Of a DNA stretch of 64,000 bases, positions 52,873-62,400 are shown one piece after another. Under the pieces are notes generated by a model. That model saw nothing but the letters and a program-made list of their open reading frames with translations, was not told where the DNA came from and did not search any database. Each line of letters begins with the position of its first letter. The first letter of the stretch is position 1. This DNA comes from Flavobacteriaceae bacterium. Lineage in GTDB: Bacteria > Bacteroidota > Bacteroidia > Flavobacteriales > Flavobacteriaceae. The position numbers and the translations under genes are program-made. The stretch spans positions 182,163 to 246,162 of the forward strand of contig JAQWGN010000010.1 in assembly GCA_029238215.1 (NCBI GenBank), given 5' to 3'.

Positions 52873-55458
52873 TTATCGCTTGATAAGTTTCATCATTTCT
52901 CCATCATTGATTTTGGCGAAGTAAATTCCGCTTTTCAATGTTTTTGTAGAAATACGAACGGTATTCGCATTTGGCTCTAAGCGCATGAGTTCTCTACCTA
53001 CTACATCAAATAGCTGTACGCTTTTCATTGTTGAAGTAGCTTCTACGTTCCAAAAATCACGTGTTGGATTCGGATAGGCAACAATGTCTTGAAGACTGTC
53101 GTAAGAACCTATACTTAATGTAGCTAGCTCTCCAAATTCAAAGTCATCAATCATGAAAACGTCTTGCGTTGAATCCACACTTGCCGCACTCTGCGTATCA
53201 AAGAATATTACAACTCTTGTTTTGTTAGATGATGTTTGTCCAGTTGCATCAACAACAATAGTTTGCCATTCACCAGGTGTGGTATAGTTTTCTGTAGCTG
53301 CAGGCCACTCGTGGTTATTTGCATGGTCAGTACCGACTTGTAGCTTAAAGAACACCTTAGACGCTCTCATTCCTTTTACCTTGAAAGAGAATCCTTTATC
53401 AGCAGCTGATAGGTCTAGCGGATCTACATCTATATAGGTATGCGCCCAGTCAGTAGCATTAGTATTCGACACTGTTCCGTACCCCTCGGCTTCCACAAAT
53501 GCAGCACCATCAGCAGCACCCCATCCTGAATCACCATCATCAAAGTTTTCGCTGTAAGAAGTAATTGAAGGGTCTACAGGAACAAGATAATCACTTTCAA
53601 AATTATCGATAAAAGCGGTTACTGGGTTGGCATTGTCTTGCCCTTCTCCATTAAACTGAATTACGATATTATCGAAATCTAATCGATCTAGTGTACCATC
53701 AATTTTGCTGCTAAAATCAAATTCAACAGAAACCCAAGTATCAAGTTGCTCTATAGCAACAACAATTGAACTTTGATTTTCCCACGGGTTCACAGCATTG
53801 GTAGTATTGTCTTGTAATTTTAACTCCAATTGGTTTGGAGAAGTACCTGTAATTGATCCGCTATCAAGATAAACATCCATTCTAAATACGTTTACAATGC
53901 TTAGGTCAATCTTATTACATGTTCTAATTTGAATATTTGAATACCATTCACCACCTGCGTCAACATATTTTAGAATGTTTCCAGTACCTCCAACAGCAAC
54001 ACCACCAGAGTTTAATGTAGATGCACCATCAACGATTTCATACGTAGCATTATCTTCATGCCAAACACTAATATCAACCGAATCTGCGTCAAAGTCTGCA
54101 GCAGGTTGTGCTGTATTGTTTGCGTTTGCGCAAGGGTCTGCACTTACATTTACAGTTCTAGTTACTTCTGTAGCAGCATTTCCGGCAGCATCAGAAACAT
54201 TATAGGTAACAACGTATTGCCCAGCGGCACTTGTATCAACAGAGTCACCAGCAACAACAACGCTGCTTGTTATGTCACCATCCGTGTCGTCACTAGCCGC
54301 AAAACCTGGATCAGCATAGGTGTCACCAACAGTGAGTTCCATAACAGCATCACCAGTTAATGTAATTACTGGAGCGGTAGTATCCGCTGGAGCTGGAGGA
54401 GTAACACTTAAATTAGATAAAGATACGCCACCAGTAAGTGGGCCACCATCAGCACCACACTGACTCAATGCTGCGCTATTAAACATTGCGTAAATTCCAT
54501 CACCAGTCGTTGCAGCAGTATATAGAGCGTCTTGAATACCTGTATAAGAACCTACAGTTGATTCATTGCCAGTGGAGCTTACAAGTTTTCCTGAAATAGT
54601 AGAACTAGCTGCATCAGCACCTAGAGTTAAAGTTACTTCAATAGAAACCGTTGCATTATTCACATCAGCAGGGTTTAAGAATACACCTTGAAAACCACTA
54701 TCTGCATTTCCAACATTGGTATTATTTCGCACAGCAAGTGACCCATTCCAGTCGTTTATAGAGATATGAACCACGTTTTCGTTAGCACCGCTAGAACTAG
54801 TACCATTAACATGAGTAAATCCACTCCGCATAAGAATTTTATTTGCTGAACCTAGTGTGCTATTAAGAGCAAAATCCAACTTATAGGTTAACGCATCTCC
54901 GTCAGCCATCATTTTGAAGGCTTGGCCCATCACAGCTTTGGCATAATTTGCTTCTACAGTTGCTGTTCCAGCAGCTGGGTCAACAACGTATTTTCCAGTA
55001 CCAGCTTTCCAATTCGGATTGTTTGATAATTCTCCGCTTGCATACCCCGTTTTAAAGTCTACATTTCCTAATAGTTCAACACCATTTATGGAAACTTGAT
55101 CAAATTCAACACCAGCAGCAGCAGGATCGAATTGAAATTTAACCGCACGGGCAAAATCAACAGCAGCTACAGTAATGGTGTTCTCACCCAAAGTTATTGC
55201 GTTAATGCTTCCAAAAACACCAGTACTACCAGCATTTGTTTTGTAAACTCTAAAGTTAGCGCCTCCTGCGGGCAAAGAAGTTACGTTCATTACCATTGTT
55301 ACAGCTTCACCAGTATTTCCGTCAGCTGGTGTTGCAGCAGTTAGGACATGAGGGTAAGCCGCACCACCTCCAGAAAAGAGGGTAGATGTACCTACAGCAT
55401 ACTGTCCAAAAGTTACACTTGTTATAAGCGCAAAGAATAAAGTATATATGTGTTTCAT
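52873..55458 (-). CDS. Large T9SS-exported multi-domain protein with DUF5011 and CBM-like domains
   Basis: An 861-residue secreted protein. Signal peptide ~1-18 (SVTFGQ). Residues ~20-350 form one or two all-beta lectin-like regions (GVELLGNVDFKTGYASGEL ... LSNLSVTPPAPADTT). Residues ~362-440 are an Ig-like DUF5011 domain (VITLTGDAVMELTVGDTYADPGF). Two CBM-like beta-sandwiches follow at ~445-625 (AADFDADSVDISVWHEDN ... FIDNFESDY) and ~635-780 (YSENFDDGDSGWGAADG ... FMIDDFEFG). The last ~75 residues are a type A sorting domain (VAYPNPTRDFWNV ... GIYFAKI). No catalytic motif was recognised; a glycan-binding surface protein is likely. The gene stands alone, with a terminator at 52821-52853. Confidence 0.82.
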   Translation of the reverse strand: MKHIYTLFFALITSVTFGQYAVGTSTLFSGGGAAYPHVLTAATPADGNTGEAVTMVMNVTSLPAGGANFRVYKTNAGSTGVFGSINAITLGENTITVAAVDFARAVKFQFDPAAAGVEFDQVSINGVELLGNVDFKTGYASGELSNNPNWKAGTGKYVVDPAAGTATVEANYAKAVMGQAFKMMADGDALTYKLDFALNSTLGSANKILMRSGFTHVNGTSSSGANENVVHISINDWNGSLAVRNNTNVGNADSGFQGVFLNPADVNNATVSIEVTLTLGADAASSTISGKLVSSTGNESTVGSYTGIQDALYTAATTGDGIYAMFNSAALSQCGADGGPLTGGVSLSNLSVTPPAPADTTAPVITLTGDAVMELTVGDTYADPGFAASDDTDGDITSSVVVAGDSVDTSAAGQYVVTYNVSDAAGNAATEVTRTVNVSADPCANANNTAQPAADFDADSVDISVWHEDNATYEIVDGASTLNSGGVAVGGTGNILKYVDAGGEWYSNIQIRTCNKIDLSIVNVFRMDVYLDSGSITGTSPNQLELKLQDNTTNAVNPWENQSSIVVAIEQLDTWVSVEFDFSSKIDGTLDRLDFDNIVIQFNGEGQDNANPVTAFIDNFESDYLVPVDPSITSYSENFDDGDSGWGAADGAAFVEAEGYGTVSNTNATDWAHTYIDVDPLDLSAADKGFSFKVKGMRASKVFFKLQVGTDHANNHEWPAATENYTTPGEWQTIVVDATGQTSSNKTRVVIFFDTQSAASVDSTQDVFMIDDFEFGELATLSIGSYDSLQDIVAYPNPTRDFWNVEATSTMKSVQLFDVVGRELMRLEPNANTVRISTKTLKSGIYFAKINDGEMMKLIKR

Positions 55459-55902
55459 CGTAATTGATTATTAATTTGTTAACATAGCCATACAATAACC
55501 AATATTTTTTTAAATTTTAATGTGTTTTTTTGTTTAATAAGTATAACATTTGATTCATTGCAGAGAGATCTTATCGTTTTGAAGCCAGCATGTATTTTTA
55601 AAGAATTAGCTATCTATCAGCTTGTTTGATAAGTCGTTTTGGTTTTTCCTATTGTGTTATAAGGAAGGTTTACTGAACCAAAAGTGTTATTTACGTATAA
55701 CACGCAGCTGTATTACACTTTATTGTAAAGAAGAGTGTTAAGCGCTATTTCAAGAGAATATCAATTGTGTTAAAACGAATGTGGGGTTTGCTAAAACACA
55801 AGGGGTTGTGTTTTAGCAGGTGCAATGGTTACTACTTGCAATTAAATAGAATGGGGATATGCCTTATTCTTTAGCGTTTTTCATTTCAATCTAAAAGGTA
55901 AA
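55459..55902. other. 444-bp intergenic region with clustered GTGTTA words and inverted repeats
   Basis: No gene is seen. GTGTTA occurs at 55654, 55684, 55735 and 55767, and TAACAC at 55698-55703. Two inverted repeats stand out: GTGTTAT (55684-55690)/ATAACAC (55697-55703), and the perfect 13-bp pair at 55789-55801/55806-55818. The region lies upstream of the large T9SS gene and downstream of the membrane-protein gene, both on the minus strand. Confidence 0.6.
55789..55818. repeat. Perfect 13-bp inverted repeat with GGGG loop
   Basis: TGCTAAAACACAA (55789-55801) and TTGTGTTTTAGCA (55806-55818) flank GGGG. There is no adjoining T run on either strand, so it is not a standard terminator for the membrane-protein gene that ends at 55903. 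Confidence 0.85.
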
Positions 55903-56514
55903 TCAGGTCTTTATTTTAGTGTTAGCTTCTGAGTTTTTTGATATCAATACCACTCCACAAAAAGTTATTAGATACCCAAATAGCTCAAGACCTTCTTGGA
56001 TAGCTGTTTTGTAACGACCAACGTAATTTTCTTTTAAAATAGCTCTCCATAAGTCTCCAGTACCAAATATTCGACTAAAGATTAACACAATTAATAACCC
56101 TATGATTAGGTAGCCAAATCCTCTAGTGTTCCAATATGTTGAAAGCGATGGAATGATTGTTTTTCTTTGTTTGTTGGCAAGGTAAATTGTAATTAAAAAA
56201 GTAGATAGTGCTAGAATTGTCCAAAGCCCTTTCATTATTTTATCCCAAAAATAATCTCCTTCTCTAATAAGCATGACCAAAAATAAACCCGCAAGTAGTG
56301 TTAAAAACCCGCTGTTTTCTTTATTCTTATATGTTCTTATAAATAGAATAATAAAAGAAGTTAATAATAGAAATTCCTGCGTAAGTTCGGTTAATGAGTA
56401 TTCAGACAAATTTGTTTTTAAAATTGTAAAATCAATCCAAACAAACAAAGGAGGTACTATCATTAAAAGAATTATGATCAGCAGTTCCAAAATGTAGGTG
56501 ACAATATTTTTCAT
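55903..56514 (-). CDS. Integral membrane protein, unknown function
   Basis: A 203-residue protein with six hydrophobic segments (roughly residues 5-25, 45-60, 68-85, 92-110, 133-150 and 175-193). Between the last two lies FGTGDLWRAILKENYVGRYKTAIQEGLE, a polar region that could be a small cytoplasmic or periplasmic loop. I do not recognise the family. It is transcribed alone; the decayed recombinase fragment lies upstream, so the gene may belong to a mobile or recently acquired stretch. Coding is supported by length, codon pattern and the consistent membrane topology. Confidence 0.7.
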   Translation of the reverse strand: MKNIVTYILELLIIILLMIVPPLFVWIDFTILKTNLSEYSLTELTQEFLLLTSFIILFIRTYKNKENSGFLTLLAGLFLVMLIREGDYFWDKIMKGLWTILALSTFLITIYLANKQRKTIIPSLSTYWNTRGFGYLIIGLLIVLIFSRIFGTGDLWRAILKENYVGRYKTAIQEGLELFGYLITFCGVVLISKNSEANTKIKT

Positions 56515-56605
56515 TGAATCAGTTTAATACTCAAAAGTAAATTATTATTATAACAAGTATTTCTAAAAAATGTCCTGCCTGTCATTAAGCAAAGAATTTA
56601 AAGAT

Positions 56606-56761
56606 ACTCCTTCCTATGTTACACTACAGTTGGAAGGGGGAGTATACATTTGAAATGCACAAAAACTATTGGGGCATAAATCTATCAAAGCCACAGAATG
56701 CTATACACTCGTTGTTGGTGTCTCAAAAGAGAGTATCCCAAGTCCGATAGATTATTTATAG
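56606..56761 (+). pseudogene. Remnant of a tyrosine recombinase (integrase), C-terminal fragment
   Basis: In the frame ending at the TAG of 56759-56761, the translation reads PSYVTLQLEGGVYI, stop, NAQKLLGHKSIKATECYTLV, and then ESIPSPIDYL. This matches the C-terminal core of Bacteroidota phage-type integrases, normally HS(F/Y)ATHLLEGGxDIRxIQxLLGHKSxKTTExYTHV, including the tyrosine nucleophile position (ECYTLV). A TGA at 56651-56653 replaces the usual Arg codon, the conserved H of the HxxR-like box is lost, and no N-terminal part is found. It is a dead fragment. Confidence 0.72.
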
Positions 56762-56787
56762 GTGCTGATATCAAGTTTTTTTTTGTT

Positions 56788-56795
56788 TACTTTTG
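56788..56795 (+). promoter_or_regulatory. Candidate -7 promoter element (TACTTTTG) abutting the FISUMP gene
   Basis: An exact TAnnTTTG match ends 3 nt before the ATG at 56799, so a transcript from it would be leaderless or nearly so. No -33 partner was recognised; it may be coincidental in this T-rich stretch. Confidence 0.25.
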
Positions 56796-56798
56796 AAT

Positions 56799-58349
56799 AT
56801 GAAAATACAATTACTCGTCTTTTTTGGATTGTTTGTTAGTCCTTTTTTTTATTCAAATTTATACTCACAAACTACAGGCACGTCAATTGACCAGAACTCA
56901 AACTCGTTTGATTGGATTAAATATGGAAATCAATACTGGTCAGTAGAGAATGCAGCAGTTGAAACATATCGTGATGGAACGCCTATTCTCTATATAGAAG
57001 ATCAGACTGTTTGGAAAAACTTAACAGTTGGCGCTTGGTGTTATTATGAAAATGATTCTACTGACGATAAAAACTATGGGAAGCTATATAATTGGTACGC
57101 AGTTGCTGGGATATTTGATGAAGCATCTCTGAACGATCCGAGCTTAAGAAAGGAATTTTCGCCAACTGGATTTAGAGTTCCCGATAATGATGATTGGAAT
57201 ACATTCTATCAATATATGACTTCGTCTGGTTATAATTTTGACAACTCTATTGATGGAAATAAATTAGCAAAATCATTAGCATCAGACAAACTTTGGAATA
57301 GTTCAGATGTGGATGGTTCTCCTGGTTGGAATAAAGAATCTAATAATTCTTCCTTGTTCAATGCCATCCCTGTTGGTGTAAGGGGCGGTTGTTGTTTCAC
57401 TGATTATTTTGGTTCAAGGGGGATACAAACGTATTTCTGGTCAAAAAATGAACATGATCAAAATAATAGCGTATGTACTCATATAAATTTTGAAGATTAT
57501 AAATCAAATTTTCAAAATAATTTTAAGACTGATGGCTACTCAGTTAGATTTGTAAGTTCAGAAACACCTGTTAATAACTCAAATATATTACTTAATGGTA
57601 CGGTAAGCGCCGAGAACTATCAAATCAAAAATGTAGCTGACCCTACAGACGCTCAGGATGCAGCAACAAAAAACTATGTGGATAGTAAAACAACTGAAAT
57701 TTCAAATAGCCAAAACTTTTCAAATAATTCTAAAATTGGTCTTACAGGAGTTGTTTATGATTTTGAGGGTAATAGATACAATACCTTAGTTATGTGCGAT
57801 GGAAAACAATGGACTACGCAATATTTAAATGTTTCTTTTTTTGCAAATGGTGATCCAATTCCTGAAGTTGTTGGAAACGATGCGTGGAGAGACCTATCAA
57901 CACCTGCCTGGTGTTATCCATTCAATGAGGACAGCGGTATTGGTAAATTATATAATGGATTTGCGTTAACAGACGCGAGGGGTTTGGCTCCTGAAGGATG
58001 GCACGTTGCCACTGAAGATGATTGGAACAATTTAATTGAATGCTTGGGAGGTGCAGATGTAGCAGGTGGAAAAATTAAACTGTCAGGCACTGAATATTGG
58101 GCAGCACCTAATGTAGGTTCTGGCCCCTCTGGTAAAGCATCAAATTCTAGTGGTATGTCTTTGATGCCAGCCGCGTCTAGGGAAGGTGCTAATGGGAATT
58201 TTTATTCCCAAAACAGCGTTGGTTTTTGGAACTACTCAACAATTGATGGCAGAAGACCTTTTGTCGAGTTAATTGGTAGTCAAGCAAAAATAAATAAGGG
58301 TCTTACCGATCCTTATGATGGATCATATATACTTATGGTAAAGGACTAA
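56799..58349 (+). CDS. FISUMP-domain exported protein
   Basis: A 516-residue exported protein. Signal peptide ~1-24 (FFYSNLYSQ). Two Fibrobacter succinogenes major paralogous (FISUMP) domains: ~38-250 (IKYGNQYWSVENAAVETY ... YNWYAVAGIF ... SPTGFRVPDNDDWNTF ... SVRFV) and ~318-515 (GKQWTTQYLNVSFF ... APEGWHVATEDDWNNL). Between them, ~265-305, is LLNGTVSAENYQIKNVADPTDAQDAATKNYVDSK in effect, a linker resembling the repeat found before tail-fibre or collar domains in phage-like proteins. The start at 56799 (ATG) is preferred over the TTG at 56793. The function of FISUMP proteins is not established; surface adhesion or binding is the usual guess. Confidence 0.85.
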   Translation: MKIQLLVFFGLFVSPFFYSNLYSQTTGTSIDQNSNSFDWIKYGNQYWSVENAAVETYRDGTPILYIEDQTVWKNLTVGAWCYYENDSTDDKNYGKLYNWYAVAGIFDEASLNDPSLRKEFSPTGFRVPDNDDWNTFYQYMTSSGYNFDNSIDGNKLAKSLASDKLWNSSDVDGSPGWNKESNNSSLFNAIPVGVRGGCCFTDYFGSRGIQTYFWSKNEHDQNNSVCTHINFEDYKSNFQNNFKTDGYSVRFVSSETPVNNSNILLNGTVSAENYQIKNVADPTDAQDAATKNYVDSKTTEISNSQNFSNNSKIGLTGVVYDFEGNRYNTLVMCDGKQWTTQYLNVSFFANGDPIPEVVGNDAWRDLSTPAWCYPFNEDSGIGKLYNGFALTDARGLAPEGWHVATEDDWNNLIECLGGADVAGGKIKLSGTEYWAAPNVGSGPSGKASNSSGMSLMPAASREGANGNFYSQNSVGFWNYSTIDGRRPFVELIGSQAKINKGLTDPYDGSYILMVKD

Positions 58350-58690
58350 ACAAAAACAGTTTTACAGCTAAGTGAAGTCGAACTATCTTGTGGATGATAT
58401 GATAAAATTAAATTTATTCAGTTTTGCAATTTTAACTTTTAAAAATTGAAATAATCATCTTGCTTTGTAGTTGCTTTTTGAATTTAGTCACTATAAATGT
58501 AGTTCTCACACATAATTTTTTGAGCAAGATCTTAATTGTCTTAAACAGGTCTAAAATTTTAATCTCAATGACACATACTATTTAATCAAAATTATTAAAT
58601 CAATAGCCTGACTTACCACTAAAAAATGACATTTAGTTTCAAAATGTTATTTAATTAAATAAATGTATCTTTATAAAAAAAAAATTCATT
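58350..58690. other. 341-bp AT-rich intergenic region
   Basis: No gene or RNA is seen. It contains AGTGAAGTCGAACTAT (58371-58386), which recurs with one mismatch at 59283-59298 on the other side of the lipoprotein gene. Otherwise it is A/T-rich with no clear hairpin. Confidence 0.4.
58371..58393 (+). repeat. Copy 1 of a degenerate direct repeat flanking the lipoprotein gene
   Basis: AGTGAARTCGAACTAT is the shared 16-bp core (15 of 16 identical); similarity continues weakly to 58393. Copy 2 is at 59283. Confidence 0.5.
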
Positions 58691-59146
58691 ATGAAAAAAA
58701 TAACTTATTTATTTATTACCATTATTTTTTTGTCATGTTCTGATGATTCTGACCCAAAAACTTTAGGCTGCACAGATCAAGCTGCTACTAACTATAATTC
58801 AAACGCCGATGAAGACGATAATTCATGTTTATACTCAATTGTAGGTGATTGGACAGTTACTAAATATTTACTTGATGGCAATAATGTTTTAAATAATTTC
58901 GACTATATTGATTATGAATTAAATAGTGATGGAACTTATTTTCAATATGTAGCCCTCCCACAGGACGATTTTGAATCAATTTATTATGGTACATATACTA
59001 TTACTGGAAGATCTACTATAAGTTTCTATTCCAATGAAGTTCAATCTACTACCATTTGTACGGTTACTTCAATCAATTCAACTAGAATTTCTTTGGAGTA
59101 TCAATCAGAGAATGGCCAAGTTAAAATGGATTTAGAGCGGTATTAA
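58691..59146 (+). CDS. Lipocalin-like lipoprotein
   Basis: A 151-residue lipoprotein (signal ending IIFLSC, Cys16). Residues ~30-53 (LGCTDQAATNYNSNADEDDN then SCLY) match the short GCTD-x-A-x-NYN-x-xA-x-xDD-x-SC repeat common in Bacteroidota exported proteins. Residues ~55-151 look like a lipocalin-like beta-barrel (VGDWTVTKYLLDG ... LNSDGTYFQYV ... YYGTYTITGRSTISFYS). It is probably a small surface or periplasmic lipoprotein of unknown ligand. A degenerate direct repeat flanks the gene on both sides. Confidence 0.78.
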   Translation: MKKITYLFITIIFLSCSDDSDPKTLGCTDQAATNYNSNADEDDNSCLYSIVGDWTVTKYLLDGNNVLNNFDYIDYELNSDGTYFQYVALPQDDFESIYYGTYTITGRSTISFYSNEVQSTTICTVTSINSTRISLEYQSENGQVKMDLERY

Positions 59147-59209
59147 CTGGTGGAAATTCTAGTCATGTTTATTTAATAAATAATAAGAAAACACTATAAG
59201 TTAGACCCA

Positions 59210-59247
59210 ACCAAAATCCCACCAAATTAAATTTTGGTAGAGGTTTT
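59210..59247 (+). terminator. Probable terminator after the lipoprotein gene
   Basis: ACCAAAAT (59210-59217) can pair with ATTTTGGT (59231-59238) over a 13-nt loop; an alternative partial stem uses ACCAAA (59221-59226). A T-rich tract (GTTTTT) follows at 59242-59248. Confidence 0.45.
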
Positions 59248-59282
59248 TAGTTTATTGTAACTCGTTTGGTGGAGAAAAGGGG

Positions 59283-59305
59283 AGTGAAATCGAACTATTT
59301 TGGGT
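59283..59305 (+). repeat. Copy 2 of the degenerate direct repeat
   Basis: It shares AGTGAARTCGAACTAT with 58371. The upstream context (TGGTGGAGAAAAGGG, 59268-59282) followed by GTCGAAC-like sequence looks like the reverse complement of a tRNA 3' end, as often found at integration sites; no intact tRNA is present. Confidence 0.45.
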
Positions 59306-59434
59306 AAGATTTAACTTTTTTACTAAAAAGTTGTTTCCAAGAATAAATTATTATTTCTTGAAGTAATCTGCGAAGATTTGGTGTAATTATTTAAATAGTT
59401 TATTTTTAAAATTGTTTAAAAAATTTAATTATAA

Positions 59435-62400
59435 ATGAAATATTTTTACGTCTTATTTGCAATATCATTATTTCCCTTTCAAACACAAGCTCAAGTTTTG
59501 TTACAAGATTTCTCAAATTTATCTAATAACTCAATAGCGGATGTATATGGAGGTTTTGGTGGAGGTCAAACGGCAGCTAATACAGCTGTAGCTGATCCTG
59601 TTGATGCCAACAATACTGTACGTCAAGTAACTGTTACTACTGGAGGAGATGTTTGGAAAGGAATTTTCATCAGACCTCAAACACATTATATTGACTTAAC
59701 TGCAAATCAAACTGTTAGTTTAAAAGTCTATTCAACTGCTGCTATTCACTTACGAGGTATTATTCAGGTTGGGCAAAGCGGACAAACCAACATTGATGCC
59801 GCTGCAAGCACAGTAGCTCACACGGGAAGTGGATGGGAAACACTTTCATTTACCTTTACAGGTGCTACAGGTGAGTGGGGTGAATTAGCAATAAGAACAT
59901 CTGTTGATGCTGCGGGGGCATTAAATAATACTGCGGCTTATACTGCTTATTTTGATGATTTATCTGCTGTTCAAGGGTCTGCTATCCCTGTTCCTGCTAT
60001 TCCTTCAGACTCACCAGCAGCGCCTACTAAAGATGCTGCAGATGTAATATCAGTATACAGTGATGCTTACACCGATATCGCAACAGAATACAATCCAAAC
60101 TGGGGTCAATCTGGTTCCGTAAGTACAAATTATGATGTTGGTGGAAATAATTTGATGGTATATTCCAACTTTAATTATCAAGGAACTTTACTTACACCTA
60201 CAGATATGGCTGCAATGGAATACTTGCACCTTGATATTTGGGTGGCTAGTGATGATACTACAAACACCTACCAAGTTACTCCAATAGGAGGAGGCGAAAC
60301 ACTAGTTGATATCACAACAACTCCAGGATCTTGGAGCAGTGTAGATATCCCTGTCACTAGTTTTACAGCTGTTAACTTTAGCTCAGTGGACAAAATGAAA
60401 TTTGCTGGAGGTAGTGGAAAAAGTATTTATCTAGATAACATCTATTTCTGGAAAGGATCAACAGTAGTTGGGCAATCATCTCCCACAACTGCAGCTCCTG
60501 ATCCACCTGCTCGAAATTCTGCTGATGTAGTTTCGTTTTACAGTGATTCTTACACAGCTGTTTCCCTTGGTGAATATTTCCCTAGTTGGTCTGAAGTAAC
60601 TGTAACTGATAATCCAATTGATGGAGACAATATTTGGAAAATGTCTAGCATGAATTTTGCTTCTGTTACACAATATGCTGGAATCGATCTTTCCCAAATG
60701 GAAAAAATGTATATCGATTATTGGACGGCGCAAGACGTAACTGGAGCAAAACTTTTTGTAAAATTAGTTGACACCAACAATTCTACAGAGGTTTTACTTG
60801 ACCTTGGTGAAGTTGTACCTGGAAGCTGGCAAACTATTGAAGTTGATTTAGTTGCTCAAAACGCATCTAACATTGATTTATCAACAGTTACTCAGTTTCT
60901 GATTGATCCGTCTGAAAACGGGGATACATTTTTTATCGATAACTGGTATTTTGCCAAAAATACTTTTGACCCAACGCCCCCTGTTACTCAAGACATAAAC
61001 GAAACAATTGAAAGAAATAGCGTAAAAGAAATTCAACTTTTAGGAACTGATGTGAATACTAATCATGTTTTAACCTACGAAATAACAACAGAACCTTCAA
61101 ATGGTTCTTATTCTCTTGACAATAACATTGTTACCTACACACCTAACACTGATTTTACAGGAACTGACACATTTACTTATATAGCAAATGATGGAACTTT
61201 TGACAGTAACGAATCAACAATTACGATAAATGTATATGGCACCCCAGATATCTCTTTTTCAATTGATAAGAACCAAATTGGAGAGCATGACACAGCAACA
61301 ATTACTGCCTCATTAAGTAAACCTGGACCCTATGATGTTGAAATTGATTTTAGCAGCGTAAGTGGAACAGCTTCAACAGATGATTATAATTTGTTTTCAG
61401 AAGCTGGAGGGGTTCGCTATATAAAATTTGAAGCATATTACAGTTCTGATAGTGGCCAAGTTAACTTAAATGAAATCAAAGCGTTTACAAAAGACGGCAC
61501 CAATGTAGCCTGCGGTAAATCAGGCTATGCCAATAGTTACGAATATGGAGGTTGGTCTGGCAATGGCTCTAGGGTTACCGATTGTAATGATGGAGGTAGA
61601 TGGTCTAGTAAACGTAATGATCCAGGACCCGATGAAAACAACCCACATTATATTGTGGTGGACTTAGAGCAAACCTATAGTTTAGATCGAATTGAAATTT
61701 TAGGAAATGGTTGGAATATGTCTTTTAGTGTATTGGTGTCTAGTGACGAGCAGAATTGGCAAAACTTGGGAACTTTCAATAATGTGCATATGGGCACAAA
61801 GGTTTTTAATGATATTTCCTCAGACATATTTACCATTAAATCAGGTCAAACTTCTACATCGATTTTAGTAAAAGGAGTAGAAGATGGTATTACGGAAGGT
61901 GACGAAGTACTAACCATCACACCGCAAGTCACCAACGCCACTTTAGTTTCAGCTTCTTCATTTTCAATCGATATTTTGGATGTAGTTACCAGCTTTACAC
62001 TCAAGGAGGACATGTTTGTAGGCTTTAACAATGCGTCTTTTGCATGGGGTGATTATGATTTGGACGGCGATTTTGATGTAGCTATCATGGGTGATAAAGG
62101 CAACGGCCTAGAAACCCTCATTTATAGAAATGATGTAGTCAATGGGGTTCGTCAGTTTGTAAATTCCAACCAAAACTTTGAAAAAATTGGTTATGGAACA
62201 CTCAAATGGGTAGATTTAAATAAAGATGGATATATCGATTTGTTTGTTTCTGGCTTAAGTCAAACAACAGGTTTGCCAACCTCAATTTTATATGAAAGTA
62301 AAACAGATGGATTAGTGCGTTATTTTGAGGAAAGCACCTCCTATAGCTTCCCAGATTTACTAGAAACTCAGGTTGACTTTGGGGATCTAGACAGTGACGG

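Noticed and set aside
59268..59305. tRNA gene on the minus strand
   Set aside because: Only a 3'-end-like stretch is seen; no cloverleaf or anticodon arm can be drawn upstream or downstream.
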